Assembly: GCA_949825065.1 (NCBI GenBank) | Contig: OX463847.1 | Span: 39,528,831-39,592,830 of the forward strand | Reading direction: 5' to 3' | Origin: Odontocerum albicorne | Taxonomy: Eukaryota; Arthropoda; Insecta; Trichoptera; Odontoceridae | DNA length: 64,000 bases | Shown: positions 21,440 through 34,978 of the stretch, piece after piece | Position numbering within the stretch: the stretch's first letter is position 1 | Layout: each line of letters opens with the position of its first letter | Program-made: the position numbers and the translations under genes | The notes under the pieces: model-generated | Database searches by the model: none | What the model saw: the letters and a program-made list of their open reading frames with translations, nothing else | Told to the model about the DNA's origin: nothing

Positions 21440-22330
21440 CACATATCAGTTTTATGTATGGAAGTGAAACGTGGACATGGATAAAGATTGAAAGGAGCCG
21501 AAGAAATGCGTGCATTGAGAAGAATACATTTATTTAACACTTTTATTGCAAATACAATCTGTCGGACTTATGGCTAGGCGGCAATCTCTTCCAACAAACA
21601 AGACAAAAGTAAATGAAGCAAGATGCATAAATCATTCAAATGACTATCCATCACCACGAAATTCATAAACACATACATGAGCATATGCCCATGAACCCTA
21701 TAAAAATGGATAGTCGCATAAATCATTCGAATGACTATCCATCCCACAAAATCCATAAACATATATGTGAGCACATGCCCACGAACCCTACAAAGACGAA
21801 CAATCACCTGAACATTATTTTTCATATATTGTGAGATATCATAAATCAAAAGAAAAGGAAGGGATGGTGGAGAGGAAAGGAAAAATCGGGAATGAAACAC
21901 ATTATTTTACTGACTAGAAATTATGAGTTTTTTCAGTCGCTTCTTAAAGCATGCCTAGGACAGAGCGAGCCTTATATTCCGGGTGACAATTTATAACAGA
22001 ATAAGGAATGAACTGATAAGGGTGAGTGTGAACTTAAGGTTGTATTTATTATGATGAATAATAGCTTTCTGAGATAGTTTGGACATATAAAACGAATTAA
22101 TGAAAATAACTTTAAAAACAAATATTAAGTGCAAATGTGATTTAAGGCGTGGAAGAGGATGACCATGGAAGTAATTGTTGGATTAAGTGAATAATATTTT
22201 GAAAGGTAGAAATGTAAAAAATCAGAGAAATCGAAGGAGTTGTATGAGAAGGTGCATGGATGCAGTAGAGGCAAAGGATGTGTGTCGAGATAGGAAAGTC
22301 TGGCGCTCTATCCATTCTACCTTTCCTAAA
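21440..22330 (+). mobile_element. LINE A (copy 6) split by an NC1 insertion
   Basis: The 5' piece at 21440-21527 reads TATGGAAGTGAAACGTGGAC and GTGCATTGAGAAGAATAC (Y-G-S-E-T-W-T-W ... L-R-R). The continuation starts near 22003 with AGAATAAGGAATGAACTGAT and GTGAGTGTGAACTTAAGG and reaches GATAGGAAAGTCTGGCGCTC near the ORF end. The 475 bp between them is NC1. Several stops and shifts make the copy dead. Confidence 0.75.
21528..22002 (+). repeat. NC1 dispersed repeat (copy 1) inside LINE A
   Basis: Starts ATTTATTTAACACTTTTATT, contains GGCGGCAATCTCTTCCAAC, CCATAAACATATATGTGAGC, GGAAGGGATGGTGGAGAGGA and GAATGAAACACATTATTTTA, and ends near GAGCGAGCCTTATATTC. It has one core unit plus a partial second. 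The segment GGCAATCTCTTCCAACCAAC is the inverse of the S1 body, so NC1 may be a composite carrying an S1 tail. Confidence 0.8.
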
Positions 22331-22362
22331 TAGACGGAGTATGCAGAATGGATAGAGCGTGA
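22304..22362. repeat. 15-bp inverted repeat (hairpin)
   Basis: CGCTCTATCCATTCT and its exact inverse AGAATGGATAGAGCG are separated by about 29 bases. The hairpin lies at the 3' end of LINE A copy 6 and could be a tail structure of that element or a local inverted duplication. Confidence 0.8.
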
Positions 22363-22528
22363 CAGTTTTTTATTTTTTTTATTTACACCTGACAAGAAAT
22401 ATACATAATTTGCGAAAAAACAACAGGTAATTTAATTTGGACACAATTTTAATGGATCTGGGTTTGTTGCCTTTCATTGGTTGTGTCCCCAGTAAACTAG
22501 ACTTTTGCCTGTATCTCACTGAGTATAT

Positions 22529-25124
<2,596 letters not shown>

Positions 25125-25127
25125 TAT

Positions 25128-25330
25128 ATGTATATTGTAATGGTAAATTCCGACATATTGAATAACGTGGCCAGCAAATAACATTGTCTTCTGTTCCATT
25201 CATTGACCCTTCGGGCTTAAAGCCACTGGCACGAAACTCATTGTTCGTGATCGGACGTGTTAGCAATACTACTATCACACGTGCAGACACAAGCAAACGC
25301 ATTGCGCGTGTTAATATTGTTTAACTATTC
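25128..25330 (-). repeat. S3-type repeat body
   Basis: On the minus strand it matches 49870-50050. Shared blocks are AACACGTCCGATCACGAACA (compare AACACGTTCAATGACCAACC), GAGTTTCGTGCC-like, GAAGACAATGTTATTTGC-like and TTCAATATGT. The 49.8-kb copy has a tRNA-like head; this one does not. It starts three bases beyond the mariner 1 TA duplication. Confidence 0.6.
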
Positions 25331-25465
25331 CTACAACTCGGCAGTCGTTAGGCAGCACAGAATATGGAAAGGATACTTGAAAAATCTATAACTTTCATTA
25401 AAACCATCAATTTGACATCGATTTCCTTGTCTCTTGTATAATATTCATGTGAACGTATACTAATG

Positions 25466-25690
25466 ACGACCTCCGTAGCCTAGTTGCTAAGACCCATGTC
25501 TTCCAGCCTGGAGGTTGCGGGTTCAAATCCCGCTGGAACCCATTTTTTTTTTAAAAGCGATTCCAGTCTGGTATTCACTTAAGGCCACTTTAACATATGT
25601 ATGGTTGGTTAGAAGAGATTGCGACGTGGCAATAAGTTCGCCAGATTGTATTGTATACAAATAAAGTGTAATTACAATACAATAATGCTT
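25466..25690 (+). mobile_element. S1 SINE, near full length
   Basis: Head GACGACCTCCGTAGCCTAG with A-box-like TAGCCTAGTTGCTAAGAC and B-box GGTTCAAATCC, then CCGCTGGAACCCA, a T-run, GATTCCAGTCTGGTATTCAC, TTGGTTAGAAGAGATTGC, GCCAGATTGTATTGTATAC and a GTAATTACAATACAATA tail. It is one of the two best S1 copies. RNA polymerase III promoter boxes are present, but it is not a functional tRNA. Confidence 0.9.
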
Positions 25691-26544
25691 CATCAGATTT
25701 TTCAATTCATTTTTGTTTCATTAGTTTATTTATAGTCTTTTTTATTTTCTTATTTACTTCTTAGTCAAATCCTCATGATTGATGGCTATGATTCCTCAAG
25801 TCTGCTTGATTCTGTTCACGATAATTCATATCATCTCACTTCTCAGGAACTCTTGGAATGCTGTCGTCACAGAGGACCCTGTTGCATTCCTAGCTTGGTC
25901 AATCCATGATCAATCAATTTGCTTCATCGTTCCTCCACATTGACCATTATCACAAGTTTATTAAAATTCTCTTCTCCTGTGCACACAATAATTTTTATAC
26001 TATTCAATTATGTATTTCACGATGAATAAAATTACGTTGGATATAATTTTTATTATATTGCGTAAGTTAACATTTATGTTTTGGTTGTAATAAACGTATA
26101 TGTTATGTAAAAAAAATCAGCCAAGAAGAAGTTAGAAGGTGAGCTGTTGGGCAATTATTGCGGGAAAATTCAAAGCTTTTAAGGTTTTGTTTTAAAGAGT
26201 GAGAAAAAACCTTCATTAAGCCCGTCTGCTGCAAAACTGACTTTCGCTTTGTAAAAACATTTTATGTTAAACATAAATAAACAAATCGTTAATGCTTGAG
26301 CTACGCCAATGGTTTTAGGGTATTGTTCAATGGAAAAAGTTTTTATGAAGTAGAACTTTAAGAAGTTTTTGCGATTGATTAAAAAAATTGCATTTTCCAT
26401 TATTTTTCTTTCGTATGGCACCCCTTTCAATAATTTGAATTGCTAATTGGAATATATTTAAGAGCGTAACGTTTTGATAAATTTAGTTGAGTGAATAAAA
26501 TAGGTGTATATAATTTGGATACTTTGATTGAATAAGCAACAAAA
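25691..26544. other. Stretch without recognised genes
   Basis: Nothing recognised. The short frame at 26179-26430 has no motif. Confidence 0.45.
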
Positions 26545-26740
26545 GATTAACTTAACAAAATTTACAATACAAACAGGAGTCAAAGTTGTGGTAGAGGGTT
26601 ACCGAATAATAATGGTTCAATAAAGAAAATGTAATGAGAAAGAGATACAGAAGAAACCACATGAAATAATAATGAACGTGGATGTGGCGAAGGCAGTATG
26701 TTGTGATTGAAAACTTTGACACTTTATCGTCTCAGCCTAT
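26545..26740 (+). mobile_element. LINE A 3' end (copy 7), weak
   Basis: GAGAAAGAGATACAGAAGAA, GAACGTGGATGTGGCGAAGG and the following GTGATTGAAAACTTTGACAC and CTCAGCCTAT correspond to the last part of LINE A (R-C-M-D-V-x-E-A-K ... D-R-K-V-W-R-S-L-V-S-A). The copy is highly decayed. Confidence 0.45.
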
Positions 26741-27605
26741 ACCAAAAGATAAATGGCGAGGTGAAATGTCTGTTTATAAAAGCGCTTTGAAAATGAATTG
26801 AACTCAATCACAAGTGGCAATGAAAATTATTAGTATTTTATTTATTTTCATTTTTTTGTGTACATGATACCTCTGGTGAGAATATTGCCGTACAGCAATT
26901 TCTTCAAAATAACCAACTCATCTTTGATTATTTAAATGTTTTAATCCATGAAAGATTTTACAAAAGAAAATAATCATTTTAATTTAAGTAAAAAATAATA
27001 AATAAATGACCACTCTCCATCAATAATGATAGAACTAGAGAAAAGCAATTCATTCATGGATGGAGAAGAGCAATAAAGGAAAATAAAGCTGAAAGGATAT
27101 TTTCTATATATTGTTTTAAATTCTCCTAATAAATCCTAAAAGTTCGTTCTACAGTCGCGCCGAGTGACTCGCAAATAAAAATGAGAAAATTATAGTGAAA
27201 CTTGTTGATGTGCAAAAGAGTATCTCACCGCCTGATCGAGGAAAACGTACGTATTTCGAAAGAAACTGTATTTTTTGAGTAAATATGAGGGAGAAATGGG
27301 ATTATTAAATACGTAAAATAATGTCGACAGAATGTGAACGCTCCTTTGCTGCCTGATTTCAAGCCATGTAAGTTTGTTCTGAATCTTTAACAAGTGGTCA
27401 TACTAAAATAACAATATATTAAAATCTTAAAATTGAAAGATTTTAATTATTTCAAATAAATAATTCATTTTGAGTTTAAAGATAGGAAGGTAGATGATAC
27501 AGCTATTAGAATAGGTAATTCCCCGCACCTGCGAATGTTTAGTATGAAAGAGTATATTGCGACTGGTAGAAAAACATACCTAGCCATTGGATATGAGTAA
27601 GAGAG
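26741..27605. other. Stretch without recognised genes
   Basis: Bases 27480-27600 (GGTAATTCCCCGCACCTGCG, then AATGTTTAG) resemble part of NC4 near 52.0 kb. No coding region is seen. Confidence 0.4.
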
Positions 27606-27609
27606 AAAA

Positions 27610-27848
27610 ACTAAAGCTTATTAATACGTTTTTCGTGTTAAGTTTTAAAGCTTATAAATACGTTTTTCGTGTTTAGTTTTAAAGATTATTAATACGTTTT
27701 TCGTGTTTAGTTTTAAAGCTTATTAATACGTTTTTCGTGTTTATTTTTAAAGCTTATTAATACGTTTTTCGTGTTAAGTTTTAAAGCTTATTAATACGTT
27801 TTTCGTGTTTAGTTTTAAAGCTTATTAATACGTTTTTCGTGTTTAGTC
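27610..27848. repeat. 34-bp minisatellite, 7 copies
   Basis: The unit AAAGCTTATTAATACGTTTT plus TCGTGTTTAGTTTT is repeated seven times with minor GTTAAG/GTTTAG variation. Confidence 0.95.
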
Positions 27849-28904
27849 TATACCGCCCTTAATAGTTGACTGAGTTTGCTTTAAATCCTGAGAAAAAAAA
27901 TTTAAAAGTCTACGATAAATTCAGTTCAATTTGACAAAGATTAGTTTTCTTTGTAAAAAGTATACAAAAAATCTGTCTAAATTCATCGCTTCATTGTTTG
28001 TCCTTTGTAACAAGTTGATACAATGTCTAGAGAAGTTTCATAACTTTTCGTGTGAGAGTGTTTTTATTTTATTATAACTTTTCGTTTAAACTTGATAAGA
28101 GGATTATTTTTACTCTACGAGAATAAAGTTTATCCTTGAGTTAAGTTTATTTTTTCTATTTTTTAATATATTGGGCACAAGTTTTTATTTGTTTCAGCAA
28201 CAAAATAAACAATGTTAACTTTTTCATAGATAAAACAATAATATATTTAAATTAATCAATAATAAAGTGATAAATAAAGCAATGGCTGTTTTATCTGGGT
28301 ATTGGTGAATCTTGAATGGTTTCGAATTGTGAATTGGGCCTTGTATGACTGAGGACAGACTCTCAAAAAAGGTTCTTTTTGGCGAGCTGACAAAAAATAG
28401 AAGAAATCACAATGGGCAGCGCAAGAAATATAAAGATGTACAATAGAGAAAGAAGATGCAGATAAACTGTTAATACTGAAAATCCATGACTTACATGCAA
28501 CATGATACACCAATTACAAATTAGCTTACATAGCCATCTCCGATGACATCAACGTTTACTACCCTGATTCACCACTCTGTATTTTGCCTTCTAATATACT
28601 CATCACAGAAAATGAACATTCATTGTTGAATCAAAGAGAGTTTGGTAGCACATTGAGAAATAGTGTTGACCTCTTATTATTCAAAGATCATTGCGTTGAA
28701 TTAAGATTCAATATTCTTCAAGTTTATGCTGAAGCAATGTTTAGTTTATATAACTCCATTGTTATTATTCAATTAAATAAATAAAATTCTCTTATAAATT
28801 TTACCTCTCGTATAAAATAGATAATCTTTTTGAGTTTCTAATATATTGTCTAATATACAGTATATATAATACAAAGATATTGTCTAATATATAGTTTTTT
28901 TTTT
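27849..28904. other. AT-rich stretch without genes
   Basis: No supported gene. Frames at 28256-28513 and 28584-28784 are short and motif-free. Confidence 0.45.
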
Positions 28905-29800
28905 ATTTATTTTTTATCCACTTTGAACGTATTTCTCATATTACACAAATAGGGTCTGCTTCTAGAGATAGCTTATTAGTTAGGAAGAATATCAGTCAGG
29001 ATTCTTCTCATACTGCTAGGCGGTGCCGAGAATATATCCATAGTGTCATTCAGTTGGTTCAATATCTATACCACGCGTGACTGAGTGTTTAGCCATGATA
29101 TTCATTCTGTAAGTTGGTATGCAGAACAGAGCGTGATTCCTTGCACGGCTATATTTATTAAGTACATGTACCTACTTAGTGCTTCTAAAATCGCGGGAGT
29201 TAAAACAACCTTGAAAAACCTTTAGCAGGAATATCGCAATGGCTTTGATATCCAATTGAATTGATATCAAAGAATTGAATTGAATATCTAATTTTTGTTT
29301 CGAGAATTCTATAGTTACACACCGTGAGAAGTTCAACATGGTCAGCATATTTTGGGTCATCGCTCTTTGTTCTGTACCATAGATATCTGAGGATTTTGTT
29401 TTTTATTTGTTTTATATTGTTTTTATATTTGAGCTGATGAGGAGCCCAAACTGTAGATGCATATGATAATTTGGTTCTTATTATTGTTGATAATTATATA
29501 AGTTTCAAAGGATATCGGTACTGTTAAATTCTCTTGATATTCTCATTACAAAATTGAGTAGTATGTAACACTCCGATATCAAACGCGAGACATGGTTAAC
29601 GAACGTGAGTCCGACATCAAAGGTTACGCCCAAATCTTTGAATTCAGAAACCCTAGCTACAAAATTAGTAGAATTTATGCCTCGGAGATGCCGGGCAATT
29701 ATTACTGGTGGAGGCAACTGGGCATCTTTTTAATAATAAAGCATCACGGTTTATATCATGTAGTATGTGTGTATTTTTTTAATGCCTTATCCCAAATAAT
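28905..29800 (-). pseudogene. LINE G reverse transcriptase C-terminal remnant
   Basis: Minus-strand reading gives RVSEFKDLGVTFDVGLTFVN, then HVSRLISECYILLNFVMRIS and REFNSTDIL. After a stop come IIRTKLSYASTVWAPHQLKY and ILRYLWYRTKSDDPKYAD, then RARNHALFCIPTYRMNI near the end. This is the segment after the catalytic site of a Jockey/CR1-group non-LTR reverse transcriptase (K-x-L-G-V-x-x-D, L-x-Y-A-S-x-x-W, then R-x-R-x-x-x-L-F-x-x-P). Several stops and shifts are present and the catalytic FADD-box part is gone. It ends in a T-rich tract near 28905 on the plus strand, i.e. an A-rich tail. Confidence 0.8.
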
Positions 29801-29869
29801 TTTTAGGGTTTCGCCGTACACGTTCTTGTCAAACAGAGTGCATCTTGTTTTTACTTGAGGCCATGTTAA

Positions 29870-29960
29870 TATCGTTTTGGTTGGTTAGATTATATTGCTA
29901 CATGATAATAAACCCCCCAGGTTCTCCTGTATTCATTGAAAGTGTAATGCAATAATAATT
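29870..29960 (+). mobile_element. S1 SINE tail fragment
   Basis: TTTTGGTTGGTTAGATTATA, TTGCTACATGATAATAAACC, CCAGGTTCTCCTGTATTC and GTGTAATGCAATAATAA match the S1 body and tail. Confidence 0.6.
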
Positions 29961-30769
29961 TATACATTTTACATTTACACGAAATAGATATTTGTATGTG
30001 ATATATATATAGGCTATTTTTCTAAACGACTATACTAAAATATATTTTTCGCATGCAAAGATATTAACATTGGAATTTATTTCCATAAGTTAATATTGAA
30101 TTTGTATTGCATCCAGTATAGACGGAATGAAGTCACTTCATAAATATAATCCAGTACGGATAAAGTTTAAATGCAAATATCACGAATGCAGTGAGGTTAT
30201 TTCAGAAATGGTCGTTTTAACTTGTTTGCTTTTGATTTGGTCGGATGTCTGTGAAAATACAATACATGAAATCACATTGCAAGAGGGAGACGATTTTGCC
30301 CAAATAAAATAATCTTTTGCATCTACAATTCATGTAATAGACAATCGATGATATAAACGTGTACTCTTTACATGTGTTAACACATGGAACATGACGCACA
30401 ACATGAAGAGTCCCAATGCGTTGTACTGACCAAGTGAGAGACGCAACAGGGTTACCCTTTCTAACTATCCTTCGACCGCAGAGTGCATAGATGGGTGGAA
30501 ACGAGTCGTCAGAAGTTACCATAAGAGTCACGATGCTCGGTCATGAGCTGCACGATAGGATATTGATGAACATATGGATCGAGACATTAACGATGATTGA
30601 TGAACATATTGATCGTGTCTAGTGAACAATGTAAGGAACCATACTCTCGTCTTAGAAATCTTTTTCAGAATGACACAGTCTGCTGATAGACCTTAGTCAA
30701 GGATATGATCCTTTCAATAGCTTCTTCCTCTTATTTTAGGCATGTTGGCCTGTTATAGTCATCATCATC
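29961..30769. other. Stretch without recognised genes
   Basis: GC content rises at 30370-30540 but no frame or motif is convincing. A TATATATATA tract occurs near 30001. Confidence 0.45.
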
Positions 30770-31322
30770 GTTTCACTCTTGTGACGTCGACTGCCAGCTG
30801 TCTTTCCATCTATTGGGAGGTCGTCCTGGAGGTCTGCTTGCTTGGGGGATACTGCCCCTGGCCATTCTTAAGGCTCTTGGTTCCGCATTTCTGGATACAT
30901 GTTCGTTCCAGAACCTTCTTCTCTGTCGTCCCCATCTGACAATATCTTCAACTTCGCCCATCCTTTGGATTTCTGTATTTCGTACTCTATCACGAAGGGT
31001 TTTGCCAGCGATACTCCTGAGTACCTTTATTTCGCTGGTTCGAAGGAGATTTTTGGTTCTGACAGTGTCGGCTCTGGAATATATGCTGTATGTCATTATG
31101 GGGTGGACACAGGTCTTGTATATCCTCACCTTGTTTTGGATGTTCATTTACTTGTTTTTCCAGATAGTAATCTTTAAACATACGGAAATAGCTGCGGCCT
31201 TTTGTGATTGTTCAAGTACTTCGCCATATAGGTCATTATTGCGCATTATGCTAGCACCCAAGTATTTAAATTTTGTAACTTGTTCAACTGGTGTGTTGTC
31301 AATTGCCACGAGATAGACATGT
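30770..31322 (-). pseudogene. LINE B C-terminal remnant (copy 2)
   Basis: Read on the minus strand: VAIDNTPVEQVTKFKYLGAS, NDLYGEVLEQSQKAAAISVC, then (after a frameshift near 31150) NKVRIYKTCVHPIMTYSIYS, RADTVRTKNLLRTSEIKVLR, SIAGKTLRDRVRNTEIQRMG, EVEDIVRWGRQRRRFWNEHV and PPGRPPNRWKDSWQSTSQE. This is the region downstream of a non-LTR reverse transcriptase (F-x-Y-L-G, then the I-Y-K-x-x-V-x-P thumb-like block and a G-R-P-P tail). A direct homologue lies at 59.64-60.15 kb. The 3' flank has a CATCATCATC microsatellite, the kind of tail such elements leave. Confidence 0.85.
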
Positions 31323-31780
31323 ATTTTTGTCGTCCTTTCAATAATACGACAGAAAAACAATAGAATAGGATATGCAAGAAATACATGTATTTTTTGTCGT
31401 CCTTTCAATAGCACAACAGAAAAACAATAGAATAGGATATGCAAGAAAGACATGTATTTTTTGTCGTCATTTCAATAGCACGACAGAAAAACAATAGAAT
31501 AGGATATGCAAGAAAGACATGTATTTTTTGTCGTCCTTTCAATAGCACGACAGAAAAACAATAGAATAGGATATGCAAGAAAGACATGTATTTTTTGTCG
31601 TCCTTTCAATAATACGACAGAAAAACAATAGAATAGGATATGAAAGAAAGACGTGTATTTTTTGTCGTCCTTTCAATAACACGACAGAAAAACAATAGAA
31701 TAGGATATGCAAGAAAGACATGTATTTTTTGTCGTCCTTTCAATAACACGACAGAAAAACAATAGAATAGGATATGCGAA
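31316..31780. repeat. 67-bp minisatellite, 7 copies
   Basis: The unit GACATGTATTTTTTGTCGTC, then CTTTCAATAGCACGACAG, AAAAACAATAGAATAGGATA and TGCAAGAAA is repeated seven times. Each unit holds the inverted pair TGTCGT/ACGACA. The array starts exactly at the internal edge of LINE B copy 2. The minus-strand 60-residue frames across it are repeat translations. Confidence 0.95.
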
Positions 31781-32999
31781 AATCGTTGAACGAAAAAATC
31801 GCTCCAATGGAAGTCTCGTGATTAACACTTGCCACCTTGTGATGGATAGCGAATGACCAGAACTTATATTTTATTTGATTATTTGAAGTTTTAATACATA
31901 ATAAAATTATTTTTAGAGTTAATTACAATAACCTAGAAGATTTTGCATAATTTTAATTTAAAACATACATTTTTCACTGGACGCTTAGCGTCCAGCACCG
32001 TGGCTGGCGAATTCTTTAGCACAGTAAGGCAAGTATTAACAGTCGAATTAAAAGGTTGACCTCTAAAAAGACAAAAGACGTCCTTCGTGACCTGGTACAC
32101 AAGACTCTTGTATGACTTGTTATAAGTATTGAATAGTACAACCTAGTGGGCATCTTTACATGTGGTTATTTATTTCAGCAAACCACTCTCGAATTTTTTT
32201 CTTTGTGTACCGCCAGGATTCAAATATGATCTCCGAGTTGGTTGGCCTCACTCACAATTTTGTTATGTATTATCTCTCGGAATGACTTTTATGGCATAGT
32301 TGATAAAATTTCTGCCTTAAAATCGGTACTCAGATTTTTTAAAAGGGTTTCTGTCTAGTTTTAAATGGTTTTCAAACTTTTCTAGTTGGTTGGAAGAGAT
32401 TGCCATATACCAACATATCCTTTAGGTTCTACTGTATATAATTAAAGTATTGTGTAATAAAATATCCACTTGTAATTCACTATATTATTTATTCTTTCCA
32501 TTTTACATGTCCTTTCAGATAGCCATTCCCTATGGTATCTAAAAGCTCGCTCGTCCTTGCTTATTAGAGTTTTTTTGGTAACCATTTATTACACACCATC
32601 AATCAAAACCGTTTCAGTGTTTCAAAATAAAACTTAATTACTCTGTCAAATACATTCAGTAGCAATGACAAATATTTATATTTCAAAATTGTTTACTCAC
32701 CAATCAATATGAATTATTTTCTGGGGTATTTTTGCTACAAGGTTTTTTGTGAGTATTTTTATATCGAATGTACACATATGTTCAATTTATTGTGTACCTT
32801 GAATATTTCTATGACTTTCTCTTTTTAAAGAGCTTTCGATAATTAATTGTAATAAGTATAAGATATATTATTTCATGGTTCTTATGAGACTCTTAAGGAT
32901 ATTTCTAATAAGGGTTAAGGTCAAATTTATGGAGGGATGTTTATATTTTATGTGACGTGTGTTAAAAAATCGGCACGTTGGATTGGCGCTATCAAAAAA
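31781..32999 (+). other. Stretch with S1 SINE fragments
   Basis: TCCTTCGTGACCTGGTACAC near 32090 resembles an S1 head. Bases 32320-32465 carry an S1 body (AGATTTTTTAAAAGGGTTTC, GGTTGGAAGAGATTGCC, GGTTCTACTGTATATAA). The rest is AT-rich without genes. Confidence 0.5.
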
Positions 33000-33009
33000 A
33001 CATTTAACA

Positions 33010-33905
33010 ACTTGTACACAAACATTATTCATTTAAAGTCGTCAAAGTAAATATTCTTAAATTTTTAAATACGAGTATGATGAAATAAGGACAGAGAAAT
33101 ACACAAACATTATTCATTTAAAGTCGTCAAAGTAGATATTCTTACGTTTTGACGTACACAAACATTATTCAGAGACATTATTCGGACAGAGACGTACACA
33201 AACATTATTCCTATAAAGTCGTCAAAGTAAATATTTTGACATTTTTAAATACGAGTATGATAAAATAAGGACAGAAAAATACACAAACATTATTCATTTA
33301 AAGTCGTCAAAGTAAATATTCTTAAATTTTTAAATACGAGTATGATGAAATAAGGACAGAGAAATACACAAACATTATTCATTTAAAGTCGTCAAAGTAA
33401 ATATTCTTACATTTTTAAATACGAGTATGATGAAATAAGGACAGAGAAACACACAAACATTATTAATTTAAAGTCGTCAAAGTAAATATTCTTATACGAG
33501 TATTTTTAAATACGAGTATGATGAACTAAGGACAGATAAATACACAAACATTATTCATTTAAAGTCGTCAAAGTAAATATTCTTATACGAGTATTTTTAA
33601 ATACGAGTATGATGAACTAAGGACAGATAAATACACAAACATTATTCATTTAAAGTCGTCAAAGTAAATATTCTTATACGAGTATTTTTAAATACGAGTA
33701 TGATGAACTAAGGACAGATAAATACACAAACATTATTCATTTAAAGTCGTCAAAGTAAATATTCTTACATTTTGACATGCACAAACATTATTCAGAGACA
33801 TTATTCGGACAGAGACGTACACAAACATTATTCATTTAAAGTCGTCAAAGTAAATATTCTTACATTTTTAAATACGAGTATGATGAAATAAGGACAGAAA
33901 AACTC
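33010..33905. repeat. 84-91-bp satellite, about 12 units
   Basis: The typical unit is ACACAAACATTATTCATTTA, AAGTCGTCAAAGTAAATATT, CTTACATTTTTAAATACGAG and TATGATGAAATAAGGACAGA. Three consecutive units carry an extra CTTATACGAGTA. A shortened composite (ATTATTCAGAGACATTATTC, GGACAGAGACGTACACAAAC) occurs at about 33154 and again at about 33779, suggesting a higher-order arrangement. Confidence 0.95.
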
Positions 33906-33960
33906 GATTATTATCTACCACCAAAAGAAGAAAGTTCGATTACTTCGGATGTACGAGTAC

Positions 33961-34125
33961 GTGGGTCGTCCGGAAAGTAAATACCGTTTTGGTATAACTA
34001 AATAAAAACGAAAGATATCAACACAAAACTTTATTTACAAAGTCATAGTATGCATACGATCGCGGTGGTGGGGGATCGGCGTAGGGCGTGGAGCGCAATC
34101 GTTCTTTACTTTCTGGACGCGCCTA
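33961..34125. mobile_element. Short TIR element (165 bp)
   Basis: The left end GTGGGTCGTCCGGAAAGTAA and the right end inverted TAGGCGCGTCCAGAAAGTAA share most positions. GTACGAGTAC lies immediately outside on both sides, looking like a 10-bp target duplication. That length fits Mutator-like rather than mariner elements, but TACGAGTA is also a motif of the neighbouring satellite. The superfamily is left open. It is noncoding. Confidence 0.6.
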
Positions 34126-34139
34126 GTACGAGTACAACG

Positions 34140-34385
34140 CGAGAAGGAAAATGTGAAATCCTTCAATTGATATTGTTGGAGGAAATTTAAAGCAGAGGAA
34201 AATCAAAAAGAAGGCGCTTCTCGTGGTTGAATATATTATGATAGAGTTTAATTGTGGTACTGGATCTTTATTCAGAGAGCTGTTTACTAAAAGGTCAAGA
34301 CAGCTATGATGACCACAACCCTCCGGAGAACAGAGGAAGTTTAAAGAAGTAAATTACGACATATAATGTTGCTATGGGATAAATC
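34140..34385 (+). pseudogene. LINE E C-terminal remnant
   Basis: Broken plus-strand frames give AATGTGAAATCCTTCAATTG (a V-K-S-F start), W-R-K-F-K-A-E, then GTGSLFRELFTKRSRQL. This fits the common arthropod LINE tail in which a K-I-E-G-K-R-G basic block is followed by S-x-E-L-F-R-x-A and an M-I-A-N-L-R end. The copy is heavily decayed. Confidence 0.45.
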
Positions 34386-34474
34386 CAATGGGGGCTGATT
34401 TATATGAAAAAAGATTTTTGTGATTCCATTACTGTCAGTTTTATATATTCTTAATAAATACATGCATTACGCAG

Positions 34475-34572
34475 TTTCCCTACTGACATAGGCAGAGAGG
34501 ACAAAACGTCAGATTTCCTATCTCGACACATATTTCATCTTAAGCACATCCATACATCTTTTCATACAGCTC
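34475..34572 (-). mobile_element. LINE A (copy 8), 3' part
   Basis: The minus-strand end of LINE A (GCAGTTTCCCTACTGACATA, CGACACATATTTCATCTTAA, CATCCATACATCTTTTCATA) is interrupted at CATACAGCTC by the S2-bearing insertion and continues at 34979. Confidence 0.75.
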
Positions 34573-34968
34573 TTGCATGAGGTGCATGACCGCGTGATAA
34601 CACTCTAGACTTTGGTGAGGGAAATCGCCGGTTTGAACCTCACACTATGCGACTCTCCTCGAATGACTAATGCATGGTTTCCACTATTGAGGGGTATAAG
34701 AATACCTATGACTTAAGTCTTCTTTTTTAAAAAAAAAAAAAAGGGAATAAAAAACATGCCAATGTGCTCGGATCATCTCACTTCAGGCTTGCCATCTGAT
34801 CCAATACAGCGGTTTGGCCGGGAAGTTAACTGATGTACAACGGATTTCACACTTAAAAAGAGGAGAAAAGGGTAAAGATAACAAATAAACTCCACAGCAC
34901 AGCTTCTATTTCAACTAAATAACGTTGGAATGGAGAAGGAGTCTTCGACTACGAGGCCCAGCAAAAAC
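34573..34968 (+). mobile_element. S2-bearing insertion with 10-bp duplication
   Basis: CATACAGCTC at 34563-34572 and 34969-34978 bracket 396 bp, a clear target duplication in LINE A. The insert begins with an S2 head and body (34576-34735: GACCGCGTGATAACACTCTA, GCCGGTTTGAACCTCACACT, CTCCTCGAATGAC, ACCTATGACTTAAGTC), has an A-run at 34725-34742, and continues with 220 bp ending CTTCGACTACGAGGCCCAGC. That last motif recurs near 48535. Confidence 0.8.
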
Positions 34969-34978
34969 CATACAGCTC

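Noticed and set aside
28256..28513. 85-codon minus-strand frame
   Set aside because: There is no recognisable domain, splice context or repeat support, so it is most likely chance.
31148..31721. Overlapping hydrophobic minus-strand frames
   Set aside because: These are repeat translations of the 67-bp minisatellite joined to LINE B.
33010..33905. CRISPR-like regularly spaced repeats
   Set aside because: Units are contiguous 84-91-bp satellite monomers with no unique spacers, in eukaryotic DNA.
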